Below the pieces are notes generated by a model that was not told where the DNA came from, made no database searches, and saw nothing but the letters and a program-made list of their open reading frames with translations. The position numbers and the translations under genes were made by a program. DNA of 64,000 nucleotides, from contig JAFZBN010000002.1 of assembly GCA_017561715.1 (NCBI GenBank), forward strand, positions 1-64,000. Reading direction: 5' to 3'. Source of the stretch: Clostridiales bacterium. Its GTDB lineage: Bacteria > Bacillota > Clostridia > Saccharofermentanales > Saccharofermentanaceae. Shown here in pieces: positions 45,077-53,490 of the stretch (within the stretch, counting starts at the first letter, position 1; each line of letters begins with the position of its first letter).

Positions 45077-46137
45077 TTGTCCTTATCCTCCTTGATCTCC
45101 GACGGAAAATCAGGATCCTCGTCGGACGGGAAGTCCGGATCCTCATTTTTCTTCGGCGGAAGCTTCTCTTCTTTCTTATCTTCCTTCTTTTCTTCTTTCG
45201 CTTCCTTCTTGGCTTCCTTTTTCTCAGCCTTCTTTTCCGCTTTCTTCTCTTTCTTCGTCGCGACTACCGTGATCGTTTCTTCGACCTTGGCAGGCTTCAT
45301 TTCTTCCTTTTCTTTTGTCTCTTCAGACGGGAATTCGGGAAGCGGTTCTTCCTTCTTTTCTTCCTTGACCGGGTCCTGTGCGCCGGTGATCTCGGAAAGC
45401 GATACGACTTCCGGTACGAACTCGTCGATCATCGACTGCGGAAGCGAATGCTTCTCTTCTGCCGTGTAGCCGGAACCCTTCTCGTCACGGATGATCAGAC
45501 CGTCATCGACTTCGATGACGCGCTTCTTCATGCGGTCGACAAGGTTACTGTCATGTGTGCAGACGATAACGGTCGTACCCGTTCTGTTGATCTCACTTAA
45601 GAGCGCCATGATGGACTCGGATGTTTCCGGGTCGAGGTTTCCCGTCGGCTCATCGGCGACGATCAGCTTCGGGCTGTTGAGCATCGCCCTTGCGATCGCG
45701 ACACGCTGCTGTTCACCGCCGGAAAGCTCCTGCGGCAGGGAATCGGCTTTGTCGCGAAGTCCGACGGCGCCGAGTACGATATCGACCATCTGATTGAGTT
45801 TCTTTCTCGGGACACCGATGATCTCACCGGCGAATGCGATGTTTTCTTTTACGGTCTTGGTTTCGATCAGGCGGAAATCCTGATAGATGATGCCGATCTG
45901 TCTTCTCAGGATCGGGACCAGAGCGCGCGGCATCTTGGAAATACAGTACTTGTCGATGATGACCATACCCTCTGTCGGCTTCTCCTCACGGGTGATGCAC
46001 TTCATCAGGGTAGACTTTCCGGAGCCGCTTTTTCCGATGACAAACACAAACTCGCCGTCACGGATACTGAATGTCACTCCGCGGAGGGCATCCGTGCCGG
46101 TTTTGTATGTCTTATGTACATTTTCAAAACGAATCAA
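45073..46137 (-). CDS. ftsE: Cell-division ATPase FtsE with long charged C-terminal tail
   Basis: 354 residues; FtsE is usually 220-235. Residues 1-230 are canonical: Walker A GKSGSGKS (35-42), Q-loop YQDFRLI, signature LSGGEQQR and Walker B LIVADEPTGNLDP. The last 120 residues are made of Lys/Glu blocks (KKEKKAEKKAEKKEAKKEAK) ending with two DPDFPS units (NEDPDFPSDEDPDFPSEIK). The tail is continuous with the ATPase frame and stops four bases into ftsX, so it is not a frameshift. It is probably disordered and may bind a divisome partner. Confidence 0.94.
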   Translation of the reverse strand: MIRFENVHKTYKTGTDALRGVTFSIRDGEFVFVIGKSGSGKSTLMKCITREEKPTEGMVIIDKYCISKMPRALVPILRRQIGIIYQDFRLIETKTVKENIAFAGEIIGVPRKKLNQMVDIVLGAVGLRDKADSLPQELSGGEQQRVAIARAMLNSPKLIVADEPTGNLDPETSESIMALLSEINRTGTTVIVCTHDSNLVDRMKKRVIEVDDGLIIRDEKGSGYTAEEKHSLPQSMIDEFVPEVVSLSEITGAQDPVKEEKKEEPLPEFPSEETKEKEEMKPAKVEETITVVATKKEKKAEKKAEKKEAKKEAKEEKKEDKKEEKLPPKKNEDPDFPSDEDPDFPSEIKEDKDK

Positions 46138-46155
46138 AGTGTATCTTTCCTTACG

Positions 46156-47253
46156 TTACCAGTTGAGATTTCCACCCTCGCCGTTCTTCTCAACCTTTTC
46201 GAGGTAAGCACGTACCATCGCGGCAAGTTTAAAGAGAACCGCATCGTCGAAGCTTCTAAGGTCGAGACCTGTGATCTTCTGTACCTTATCCAGACGATAT
46301 ACGAGAGTATTACGGTGAACAAAGAGTTTTCTCGAAGTCTCGGAACCATTGAGGTTGTTTTCGAAGAAACTCTGGATCGTCACCAGTGTATCCGAATCCA
46401 GGGACTCATAAGCGCCCTTCGGGAATACTTCATTTAAGAACATATTGCAGAGCGTGGACGGGAGCTGATAGATCAAACGTCCGAGACCGAGTTTGTCGTA
46501 GCGCATGATGAACTGGTCGCTCTCGAAGATACTGCCGACGTGAAGTGCCAAAGTGGCTTCACGGTAGGACTTTGCGATATCGCGCAGCGTCTGTGCCGGC
46601 ATACCGATACCGACATGCGCGCGGATCATGGACTCTGCGTTAAGGTTATCCAGGATCGTGTTGCTGACTTCCTTAAGATAGCTGTCGAGGTTCTCGCCGA
46701 GATCCATGACAAGGACGATCGTCTCTTCATCCATGGCAACGACCATCTGAGACTTCGTATCCGGGAAAAGATTCTGCAGGATCTCGAGGCATTCGACACC
46801 GTCATTCTTGCTGACCTGAACCATAAATACGATACGGCGGGTAGCGAACGGGATCTTATATTCTCTTGCCTTCAGCGGGATATCACCCGGAAGTTCGTTA
46901 TCCAGAAGAACATTCTTGATGAATGTTTCGCGCTCGACATCCGTGTTTCTCTCACGCATCGCGGCTTTGATCCACTGCGTAACGAGTTCGAGATAAGTTC
47001 TTGCGACAGCGTCTACTCCGCTGATAAAAGCAATGTACTGGGTAGCATCGCCGATCACGATCTTCATGTAGGTCTTGCCGGCCGTGCTGGAAAATAACTC
47101 ATCCGAAAGGAGAACGGCTCTGGCACTGGAATCTTCAATCCCTTCCCATGCCGGATCGGTGCAGGCAACGACCATACCCGAGGTATCCATGACACCAACA
47201 GTCAGATCGAGGATCTTCTTTGCTTCGCGCATACATTTCTTTAATTCTTCCAT
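46156..47253 (-). CDS. CdaR/PucR-type transcriptional regulator
   Basis: 365 residues from the ATG at 47253, which has AGGTGA five bases upstream; a GTG nine bases earlier is possible. The N-terminal sensor (about 1-110) contains DLTVGVMDTSGMVVACTD, like the CdaR sugar-diacid sensor. A GGDEF-like middle and a C-terminal PucR helix-turn-helix follow (FFENNLNGSETSRKLFVHRN, TLVYRLDKVQKITGLDL). The ligand is unknown. It ends 18 bases before ftsE, so it may be co-transcribed with the division genes, which is unusual. Confidence 0.88.
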   Translation of the reverse strand: MEELKKCMREAKKILDLTVGVMDTSGMVVACTDPAWEGIEDSSARAVLLSDELFSSTAGKTYMKIVIGDATQYIAFISGVDAVARTYLELVTQWIKAAMRERNTDVERETFIKNVLLDNELPGDIPLKAREYKIPFATRRIVFMVQVSKNDGVECLEILQNLFPDTKSQMVVAMDEETIVLVMDLGENLDSYLKEVSNTILDNLNAESMIRAHVGIGMPAQTLRDIAKSYREATLALHVGSIFESDQFIMRYDKLGLGRLIYQLPSTLCNMFLNEVFPKGAYESLDSDTLVTIQSFFENNLNGSETSRKLFVHRNTLVYRLDKVQKITGLDLRSFDDAVLFKLAAMVRAYLEKVEKNGEGGNLNW

Positions 47254-47398
47254 ACGCTTCACCTTTTCTCTTTCGTCATTAGTTATGCGGTATCGGACTT
47301 CAAACGTCCCATAGTTGTCGCTATCTTACTTATCTTAAACTTTTCACGAAAATCTTGCAACATTCGCACTTCTTTTTGCATTTTTGCGCAAAAAGAAA

Positions 47399-47420
47399 CT
47401 GCCCCGACGAATCGGGGCAG
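47399..47420 (-). terminator. Terminator of the sugar ABC ATPase gene
   Basis: A 9-bp perfect stem (CTGCCCCGA / TCGGGGCAG) with a CGAA loop, followed on the minus strand by TTTCTTTTT. It lies 32 bases past the stop. Confidence 0.88.
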
Positions 47421-47452
47421 CTCCTCGCATATGTTATCTTACTTGTTCCCAA

Positions 47453-48568
47453 TTAGGAAATAATGCTCTGTTCAGTATCCTTATCGAAGAGGTGGATACG
47501 GTTAGCGTCAACAGCGATGTCAACAACCTCACCTACACGGGACTCGGATGTTGTCGGGTCTACTCTTGCTGTCAGCGGGAGAGAACCGTTAACTGTTACG
47601 TAGAGATATGTTTCAGCACCGAGCATCTCGACAACGTCGACGTCTGCAGAGAATGCAGATTCCGGATGCATGGATACGTAAGTACCGTCATCTGTGAGAG
47701 CCTCAGGACGAACACCGAAGATAACTTCTGTTCCGTCACGCTCGATAACTTCCGGTACGCAGTAACGCTCAGCGAGCTTGATGCTTGTGTTCTCGAATGC
47801 AACATAAACGTCGTCGCCTTCAACCTGGATCATAGCGTTGATGAAGTTCATCGGCGGCATACCGATAAATCCAGCTACGAATGTGTTAACCGGGTTATCA
47901 TAGAGCTCCGTCGGGGAGTCAACCTGCTGGATGAAACCATCCTTCATAACTACGATACGAGTACCCATGGTCATAGCCTCTGTCTGGTCGTGTGTAACGT
48001 AGATGATGGTTGTCTGCAGTCTCTGGTGGAGCTTTGTGATCTCAACACGCATCTGAACACGGAGCTTAGCGTCGAGGTTGGACAGCGGCTCGTCCATGAG
48101 GAAGACCTTCGGGTCACGAACGATAGCACGGCCGAGAGCAACACGCTGACGCTGACCACCGGAGAGAGCCTTCGGCTTTCTGTCGAGGAGGTGCTCGATC
48201 TCGAGGATCTTAGCAGCTTCCTGAACGCGGCGCTTGATCTCATCACGAGCTACCTTACGGAGCTTAAGACCGAATGCCATGTTATCGAATACTGTCATGT
48301 GCGGATACAGAGCGTAGTTCTGGAAAACCATCGCGATATCACGATCCTTCGGGAGTACGTCGTTGATCAGACGATCTTCGATGTAGATCTCACCCTCGGA
48401 AATATCTTCGAGACCAGCGATCATACGAAGAGTTGTGGACTTACCGCAACCGGAAGGTCCTACCAGGATGATGAACTCCTTATCGGAAATCTCAAGGTTG
48501 AAGTCAGAAACAGCTACAACGCCGCCTTCATACTTCTTGTAAACATGCTGAAGTGATAAACTTGCCAT
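47453..48568 (-). CDS. msmX: Shared sugar ABC-transporter ATPase, MsmX/UgpC family
   Basis: 371 residues. Walker A GPSGCGKS (37-44), signature LSGGQRQRV, Walker B VFLMDEPLSNLDAKLR, and a C-terminal TOBE regulatory region from about 235. It energises carbohydrate importers whose permeases and binding proteins lie elsewhere. No permease is adjacent, and the gene has its own terminator, so it fits the stand-alone multitask ATPase of Firmicutes. The leader has a 9-bp hairpin at 48586-48605 before a GGAGG box. Confidence 0.92.
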   Translation of the reverse strand: MASLSLQHVYKKYEGGVVAVSDFNLEISDKEFIILVGPSGCGKSTTLRMIAGLEDISEGEIYIEDRLINDVLPKDRDIAMVFQNYALYPHMTVFDNMAFGLKLRKVARDEIKRRVQEAAKILEIEHLLDRKPKALSGGQRQRVALGRAIVRDPKVFLMDEPLSNLDAKLRVQMRVEITKLHQRLQTTIIYVTHDQTEAMTMGTRIVVMKDGFIQQVDSPTELYDNPVNTFVAGFIGMPPMNFINAMIQVEGDDVYVAFENTSIKLAERYCVPEVIERDGTEVIFGVRPEALTDDGTYVSMHPESAFSADVDVVEMLGAETYLYVTVNGSLPLTARVDPTTSESRVGEVVDIAVDANRIHLFDKDTEQSIIS

Positions 48569-48585
48569 TTTTTACCTCCAAATGG

Positions 48586-48605
48586 TGCGCCCGATTTCGG
48601 GGCAC
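48586..48605 (-). other. Hairpin in the msmX leader
   Basis: GTGC-CCCGA and TCGGG-GCAC pair with one bulged base just upstream of the GGAGG box. It could modulate translation. Confidence 0.45.
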
Positions 48606-48787
48606 ATTTTCTTTATGGAACTACTATAACACGCCCCCACTTTCCTTACTACTCGTAAAAATCCCCAAAAATCCGAGGCCTTTTTTGACACAACTTCAAC
48701 ATCGATTGTTGCAACTTGACAAGAGTTCATATAGGCACCTTGTGCAGAATGTACAATTTTCCTGATTTTTACCCCTCGGTATTGCTT

Positions 48788-48805
48788 TATGCAATTTTAT
48801 TCAGT
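48788..48805 (+). promoter_or_regulatory. ARG box (ArgR operator) of the arginine operon
   Basis: TATGCAATTTTATTCAGT agrees with the ARG-box consensus TNTGAATWWWWATTCANW at 16 of 18 positions. It overlaps the region just upstream of the likely -10, a typical repressor position. ArgR itself is not in the window. Confidence 0.7.
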
Positions 48806-48811
48806 ATTCTG

Positions 48812-48817
48812 TATAAA
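48812..48817 (+). promoter_or_regulatory. Probable -10 of the argB promoter
   Basis: TATAAA preceded by CTG seven bases after the ARG box; the -35 (ATGCAA at 17 bases) is poor and lies within the box. The leader to argB is about 90 bases. Confidence 0.45.
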
Positions 48818-48852
48818 TATTAACGGGGTAAGATCGGCAGGTTTTTCCTGTT

Positions 48853-48863
48853 TGAAAAGCACC
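48853..48863 (+). repeat. GAAAAGCACC motif in the argB leader
   Basis: A copy of the recurrent motif, 50 bases before the argB ATG. Confidence 0.6.
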
Positions 48864-48913
48864 GCCGCCCGATAAATATATTAAATAGTAGTAATACTTA
48901 TTGGAGAATTGTT

Positions 48914-49861
48914 ATGGAAAAGGATACGACACTTCCTACCGTCGGAAGGGACATGCAGACACTGATCAACAAGGCAGCGACCCTCATCGAGGCGCTCCCG
49001 TATATTCAGAGTCTCGCGGGCAAGACCGTAGTCATCAAGTACGGCGGCAACGCCATGGTCAACGATGAGCTGAAGTCCTCCGTAATGGACGATATCGCTC
49101 TTCTGAAGTCCGTCGGCATCAACCCGGTACTGGTTCACGGCGGCGGACCGGACATCAGCAACATGCTCAAGACATTAAACGTAGAATCCCGTTTCGAGAA
49201 CGGCCTGCGTGTCACCGACGCCAAGGTCATGAGTGTCGCTCAGATGGTCCTGGTCGGAAAGACCAATAAAGAGATCGTATCCTACCTCGGCCAGAAAGGT
49301 GTCAAAGCCATCGGTATCAGCGGTATCGACGGTCACCTGATCGAGTGCGAGAAGCTCACTGAGGATGCCAACGGCAACCCGATCGACGTCGGATTCGTAG
49401 GTAAGATCAAGAGCATCAACACCAAAGTCATCTCCACTCTCGCCAACGACGAATACATCCCGGTCGTCGCTCCGATCGGTGTCGGCTCCGACGGCGAAAG
49501 CTACAATATCAACGCAGATACCGTTGCTGCCGAGATCGCGGTCGCCCTGAAAGCGGAAAAACTCATGACATTGACAGATGTCGAGGGCGTTAAGGCCGTT
49601 CTTCCCGACGGTACGGAAAAAGTACTTCCCGTTCTCACGGAATCCGATATCCACGAGATGATCGAATCCGGAGCCATCACAGGCGGCATGATCCCGAAGG
49701 TCAACGGTTGCCTCGACACGATCCGACGAGGCGTCGGTCGTGCCCACATCATCGACGGCCGTATCCCTCACAGTATCCTCCTCGAGATCTTCACCGGAAA
49801 AGGTATCGGTACGATGATCGTTCAGGAGAAGAAGCCCTACTTCGAGGGAGAAAAGATCTGA
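48914..49861 (+). CDS. argB: Acetylglutamate kinase
   Basis: 315 residues. Phosphorylates N-acetylglutamate, the second step of arginine synthesis. IKYGGNAM holds the catalytic Lys, VHGGGPDI binds substrate, and a C-terminal GGMIPK block is present. The N-terminal helix before the core ([20 protein letters not shown]) is the feature of hexameric, arginine-inhibited forms, so feedback control is likely. GGAGA precedes the ATG. argC and argJ are absent from this cluster. Confidence 0.96.
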   Translation: MEKDTTLPTVGRDMQTLINKAATLIEALPYIQSLAGKTVVIKYGGNAMVNDELKSSVMDDIALLKSVGINPVLVHGGGPDISNMLKTLNVESRFENGLRVTDAKVMSVAQMVLVGKTNKEIVSYLGQKGVKAIGISGIDGHLIECEKLTEDANGNPIDVGFVGKIKSINTKVISTLANDEYIPVVAPIGVGSDGESYNINADTVAAEIAVALKAEKLMTLTDVEGVKAVLPDGTEKVLPVLTESDIHEMIESGAITGGMIPKVNGCLDTIRRGVGRAHIIDGRIPHSILLEIFTGKGIGTMIVQEKKPYFEGEKI

Positions 49862-49867
49862 TCATCC

Positions 49868-49889
49868 GCGAGAAAAGTGCTTTTCCCGC
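49868..49889 (+). repeat. Hairpin with GTGCTTTTC motif between argB and argD
   Basis: GCG-GAAAAG pairs with CTTTTC-CGC around TG, seven bases past the argB stop. It lacks a T-tract and lies inside an operon, so it may be a processing site or part of the repeat family. Confidence 0.6.
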
Positions 49890-49910
49890 TTTATACAAAG
49901 AGGTATTTAT

Positions 49911-51125
49911 ATGGAAAACATTCAAGATACGAAACTTAACCAGATCATCAAATACGATGAAGACTACTTTATGCCGGTGTTCGGAAAGCGTGTCCCGCTG
50001 GTCGCGGACCACGGTAAGGGCGTGTACCTTTACGGAACTGACGGCAAGAAGTACATGGATATGATCGGCGGTATCGCCGTAAACACTCTCGGTCACAATA
50101 ACTCTAAGCTCGTTAAGGCCATCAGTTCCCAGGCCAAGAAGGTCATCCACTGCTGCAACTATTACTACAATGAGCCGCAGGCTCTTCTGGCGAAAAAACT
50201 CTGCGAGATCAGCTTCGCGGACAAGGTATTCTTCGCCAATTCCGGCGCGGAGGCCAACGAAGGTGCCATCAAGCTCGCCCGCGGGTACTGGTCCAAGAAG
50301 GGCACTCCGAAGCCGAAGATCATCACGGCAAAAATGTCTTTCCACGGACGTACTCTGGCAACCGTCGCCGCAACCGGCCAGGAGAAGTTCTCCGCGCCGT
50401 TTGCTCCGGTAATGCCGGGCTTTGAGTACGTTGAGTATAACGATTTTGAAGCACTGAAGAATGCATGCGACGCAACTACCGGCGCGGTTATGCTCGAGCT
50501 CGTTCAGGGCGAGAGCGGCGTGCATCCGGCCGATTTCGAATACGTCCAGAACGTAAGAAAGTTCTGCAAAGAGAACAACATCCTCATGATCGTTGACGAA
50601 GTGCAGACCGGTGTCGGCAGAACAGGTACATTCTTCGCGTATGAGCAGTACGGCATCATCCCGGATATCGCGACCCTGGCAAAAGGACTTGCCGGCGGCG
50701 TTCCGATCGGAGCCGTTCTCGCGACCGATATGGCTACAACAGGCTTCGGCCCCGGAGATCACGGTTCGACATTCGGCGGAAACCCGCTCGCTTGTGCCGC
50801 AGGTCTCGCCGTCGTCGAAGAGATCGAATCCAAAAATCTCCTCGGCAACGTAAGAAAGGTCAGCGAGTTCCTCTTTAAGAAGCTCAACGCCGTAGCGAAA
50901 AAAACAAATAAGATCTCCGATGTCCGCGGTAAAGGCGCCCTGATCGGAATCGAGCTTACTTCCGATTCCTCCGCTGAAGTGAAGATGAAGCTTTTCAACA
51001 AGGGCTTCCTCGTCAGCTCCATCGGATCCAACGTGATCCGTATCGCGCCGCCGCTGATCATCTCTAAATCAGAAGCAGGTAAATTCGTCACTGCACTGCA
51101 GGACGTTCTTGAAGGAAAGGAGTAA
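49911..51125 (+). CDS. argD: Acetylornithine aminotransferase
   Basis: 404 residues, a class III PLP aminotransferase acting on N-acetylglutamate semialdehyde. FANSGAEANEGAIKLAR binds the cofactor phosphate, MIVDEVQTGVGRTG holds the PLP Asp, and LAKGLAGGVPIGA has the Schiff-base Lys. AGAGG lies before the ATG. It sits in an argB-argD-argF order. Confidence 0.95.
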   Translation: MENIQDTKLNQIIKYDEDYFMPVFGKRVPLVADHGKGVYLYGTDGKKYMDMIGGIAVNTLGHNNSKLVKAISSQAKKVIHCCNYYYNEPQALLAKKLCEISFADKVFFANSGAEANEGAIKLARGYWSKKGTPKPKIITAKMSFHGRTLATVAATGQEKFSAPFAPVMPGFEYVEYNDFEALKNACDATTGAVMLELVQGESGVHPADFEYVQNVRKFCKENNILMIVDEVQTGVGRTGTFFAYEQYGIIPDIATLAKGLAGGVPIGAVLATDMATTGFGPGDHGSTFGGNPLACAAGLAVVEEIESKNLLGNVRKVSEFLFKKLNAVAKKTNKISDVRGKGALIGIELTSDSSAEVKMKLFNKGFLVSSIGSNVIRIAPPLIISKSEAGKFVTALQDVLEGKE

Positions 51126-51131
51126 AAACAC

Positions 51132-52064
51132 ATGAAGCACTACATTGATTTTCACGAGGACGTAACGATCCCGGAGCTCGACGCTCTCCTTGACACCGCC
51201 ATCGATCTGAAGGCGAAGACAAAAGCGGGTATCCCGCATCACATCCTTGCCGGCAAGACGCTCGGCATGATCTTTACCAAGTCTTCCACACGTACACGTG
51301 TCTCCTTCGAGGTCGGTATGTACCAGCTCGGCGGACACGCCCTGTTCCTTTCCGGTGACGACATCCAGATCGGCCGTGGCGAGACCATCCATGACACAGC
51401 CAACGTTCTTTCGAGAATGGTCGACTGCATCATGATCAGAACTTTTGCTCACCAGGATATCGTAGACCTGGCGACATACGGTTCCATCCCGATCATCAAC
51501 GGTCTTTCCGACGATCAGCACCCGACTCAGGTCCTGGCTGACCTCCTGACCATCAAGGAGCACAAGGGTACTCTTAAGGGTCTGAAGATGGCTTATGTCG
51601 GAGACGGTAACAACATGGCCAACTCCCTGCTGCACGCTTGCGCGAAGGCAGGCATGGACATTTCCGTTGCTTCCCCGAAAGACTATACATGTCCTGAAAA
51701 GTATGTACTTCAGGCTCAGGAAGATGCCAAGATCACCGGTTCCAAGATCGTCATGACCGAAGATCCGTACGTAGCCTGCAAAGACGCCGACGTTATCTAC
51801 ACAGATACATGGGCCAGCATGGGTCAGGAATCCGAAAAGGCAATGCGCGCCAAGATCTTCAAGGATTATCAGGTCAATTCCGGCCTCTTCTCCGTTGCCG
51901 ATAAGGACGCGATCTTCCTGCACTGCCTGCCGGCTTACCGCGGATACGAAGTTACCGAGGACATTATCGACGGACCGCGTTCCGTTGTCTTTGACGAGGC
52001 GGAGAACAGACTTCATGCCCACAAGGCGATCCTCGTTCACCTCATGAGTGAGCAGCATGCCTGA
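51132..52064 (+). CDS. argF: Ornithine carbamoyltransferase
   Basis: 310 residues. Makes citrulline from ornithine and carbamoyl phosphate. SSTRTRVSFEVG is the carbamoyl-phosphate loop, DDQHPTQVLAD the next block and FLHCLPAYRGYEV the ornithine site. The AGGAG box overlaps the argD stop. An anabolic role follows from the argBD context; no arcA or arcC is present. Confidence 0.96.
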   Translation: MKHYIDFHEDVTIPELDALLDTAIDLKAKTKAGIPHHILAGKTLGMIFTKSSTRTRVSFEVGMYQLGGHALFLSGDDIQIGRGETIHDTANVLSRMVDCIMIRTFAHQDIVDLATYGSIPIINGLSDDQHPTQVLADLLTIKEHKGTLKGLKMAYVGDGNNMANSLLHACAKAGMDISVASPKDYTCPEKYVLQAQEDAKITGSKIVMTEDPYVACKDADVIYTDTWASMGQESEKAMRAKIFKDYQVNSGLFSVADKDAIFLHCLPAYRGYEVTEDIIDGPRSVVFDEAENRLHAHKAILVHLMSEQHA

Positions 52065-52596
52065 TATCCACGTTCGAAAAGCACGCATGACCGAGGCGGA
52101 GACGATCCTTCGCCTTGTCCACGAGTCGATGAAGTCCTACTGCCGTGATTCGGGGATCCCGGATTCCTATATCGAGGCGACTTCCGAGACCGTCGAGACC
52201 ATCGAGAACGCGATCGCTTCCGGCGTCGTGTTTGTCGCGCTCAGCGAAGAGGAGGAGATCCTCGGCACCTGCCGTCTTTACATCCGCCCCAGAAGAGACC
52301 TGGATGATGAGATCCGTAACGTGATCCCCGGTGTTTCCACCCGTATCGCCTACTTCGCGCGTTTTTCGGTGTGGGATGAATGGAGAAATCAGGGAATCGG
52401 CAACTACCTCTTCTCTTACTGCGAGCGCGTCGCGGGGCTTACCCTCTGCTCCCACATGCTTCTTCACACCGCGCTCACCAATGAAAACATGGTCGAGTAT
52501 TATCAGTCGAGAGGCTTCGACCTTCTTTCCGAGGACACGAGCCGCGGATACCGAAGAGGGCTTTTCGGCAAGAAGATCCGCATGATCCCCCGCTGA
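52057..52596 (+). CDS. GNAT-family N-acetyltransferase at the end of the arg operon
   Basis: 179 residues from ATG 52057, overlapping the end of argF by eight bases (a GTG at 52048 is an alternative). Motif A, FSVWDEWRNQGIGNYLFSYC, binds acetyl-CoA. The substrate is unknown. Its place in an operon without argJ or argA raises the idea that it is the N-acetylglutamate synthase, but it could equally acetylate another amine. Confidence 0.8.
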   Translation: MPDIHVRKARMTEAETILRLVHESMKSYCRDSGIPDSYIEATSETVETIENAIASGVVFVALSEEEEILGTCRLYIRPRRDLDDEIRNVIPGVSTRIAYFARFSVWDEWRNQGIGNYLFSYCERVAGLTLCSHMLLHTALTNENMVEYYQSRGFDLLSEDTSRGYRRGLFGKKIRMIPR

Positions 52597-52620
52597 GAAA
52601 AGTGCTTTTCGAAAAGCACC
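52597..52620 (+). repeat. Double palindrome of the GTGCTTTTCG motif
   Basis: GTGCTTTTCGAAAAGCAC (52602-52619) is a perfect 18-bp palindrome made of two head-to-head motif copies, directly after the GNAT stop codon. An overlapping GAAAAG-TG-CTTTTC stem starts at 52597. Confidence 0.8.
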
Positions 52621-52637
52621 CTTTAAAAGAAAGATAT

Positions 52638-52667
52638 GAGCCGTCTCATAGCGAGGCGGCTCTTTTT
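52638..52667 (+). terminator. Terminator of the arginine operon
   Basis: GAGCCGTCTC pairs with GAGGCGGCTC (10 bp, one G-T) around ATAGC, followed by TTTTT. Confidence 0.9.
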
Positions 52668-52821
52668 ACGTTTCGGAAATATAAGTTCAGCTTATGTTTA
52701 TTACCCTACGTTCGATTTTATATCATTCGAATTAATAACCGGGAATAATCCTTCCCTCGGATACTCGAATAATCGCCGATTTCTAATACAATAGAATAAA
52801 AAGGTCAGCGGGATTGACATC

Positions 52822-53484
52822 ATGAAAAAGATCAAAGAATACAGGATTCGCGCTAACTTAAGTCAAGGACAGCTGGCAGAGAGGATCAGCGTCAAACAAT
52901 CTGCCGTATCTCAGTGGGAACGCGGATATGCGTACCCCGAGATCAACACGGGCAAAAAGATCTCCGAAGTCCTGAACATGCCCTTCGAACAGGTGTATGA
53001 CTGTCCGTCACGCGAGGGTTTTTTCGATCTGCCGGTCTATTCGGTCATCCGAAGTTCGGGAGAATGTATCCTGAGCACGAAAGAGGGATCTCTTCTGAAA
53101 GTCGCGGAACAGGAACTGGAAATGCTGCTTCCCCGCGACGAGGTAAAGAGGCAGGGACTTTCGCCCGAGAGTAAAACAAAGATCGATCCTTCCTGGTTCT
53201 TCGGGCTTTATAGCGAATCTCCCGCCTTGAACAATCAGGTCCTTCCGAGGTCTGTAAACGTCATCTACCGGACTGACTCACTCTTTGAAAAGCATATCCA
53301 CCTGGTGAGCATGGATGGAAATGATGCCGTCTTCGCGAGACTGACCAAGGGCGAATCCGGCATCGTCGCGATCCTGGATAACGACCCGGTGCAGTGCAGA
53401 GTCTTCCATAAATCCGAGATCGACGGCGGAAATTTTAAGATCCACGGAGTACTGGTCCAGTCGAAAAGGTCTTACCTGTACTGA
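52822..53484 (+). CDS. XRE-family regulator with a LexA/S24-like C-terminal part
   Basis: 220 residues. The helix-turn-helix (about 5-58) reads IRANLSQGQLAERISVKQSA then VSQWERG. The C-terminal 110 residues (from about 105) resemble the S24 peptidase/LexA fold in length and pattern, including HIHLVSMDGNDAVFARL. A clear catalytic Ser in a G-D-S-M context is not visible, so self-cleavage is doubtful. It has its own A+T-rich upstream region (52668-52821). It converges on ispE with only six bases between stop codons. Confidence 0.82.
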   Translation: MKKIKEYRIRANLSQGQLAERISVKQSAVSQWERGYAYPEINTGKKISEVLNMPFEQVYDCPSREGFFDLPVYSVIRSSGECILSTKEGSLLKVAEQELEMLLPRDEVKRQGLSPESKTKIDPSWFFGLYSESPALNNQVLPRSVNVIYRTDSLFEKHIHLVSMDGNDAVFARLTKGESGIVAILDNDPVQCRVFHKSEIDGGNFKIHGVLVQSKRSYLY

Positions 53485-53490
53485 CTTTCC

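Larger units (their letters stand above)
48569..48913. other. Divergent intergenic region between msmX and argB
   Basis: A 345-base gap. It holds the msmX hairpin, a possible msmX -10 (TATAGT on the minus strand, 48623-48628), the ARG box with the argB -10 (48788-48817) and one TGAAAAGCACC motif (48853-48863). From 48640 to 48780 nothing specific is seen. Confidence 0.6.

Noticed and set aside
45180..45360. Frameshift or misassembly explaining the Lys/Glu tail of FtsE
   Set aside because: The frame is continuous from the ATPase to the four-base overlap with ftsX, and the tail ends in an ordered repeat.
41982..48568. Search for CRISPR, tRNA or insertion-sequence features
   Set aside because: No regularly spaced repeats, no GGTTCRA-type T-arms with acceptor pairing, and no transposase motifs were found here or elsewhere in the window.
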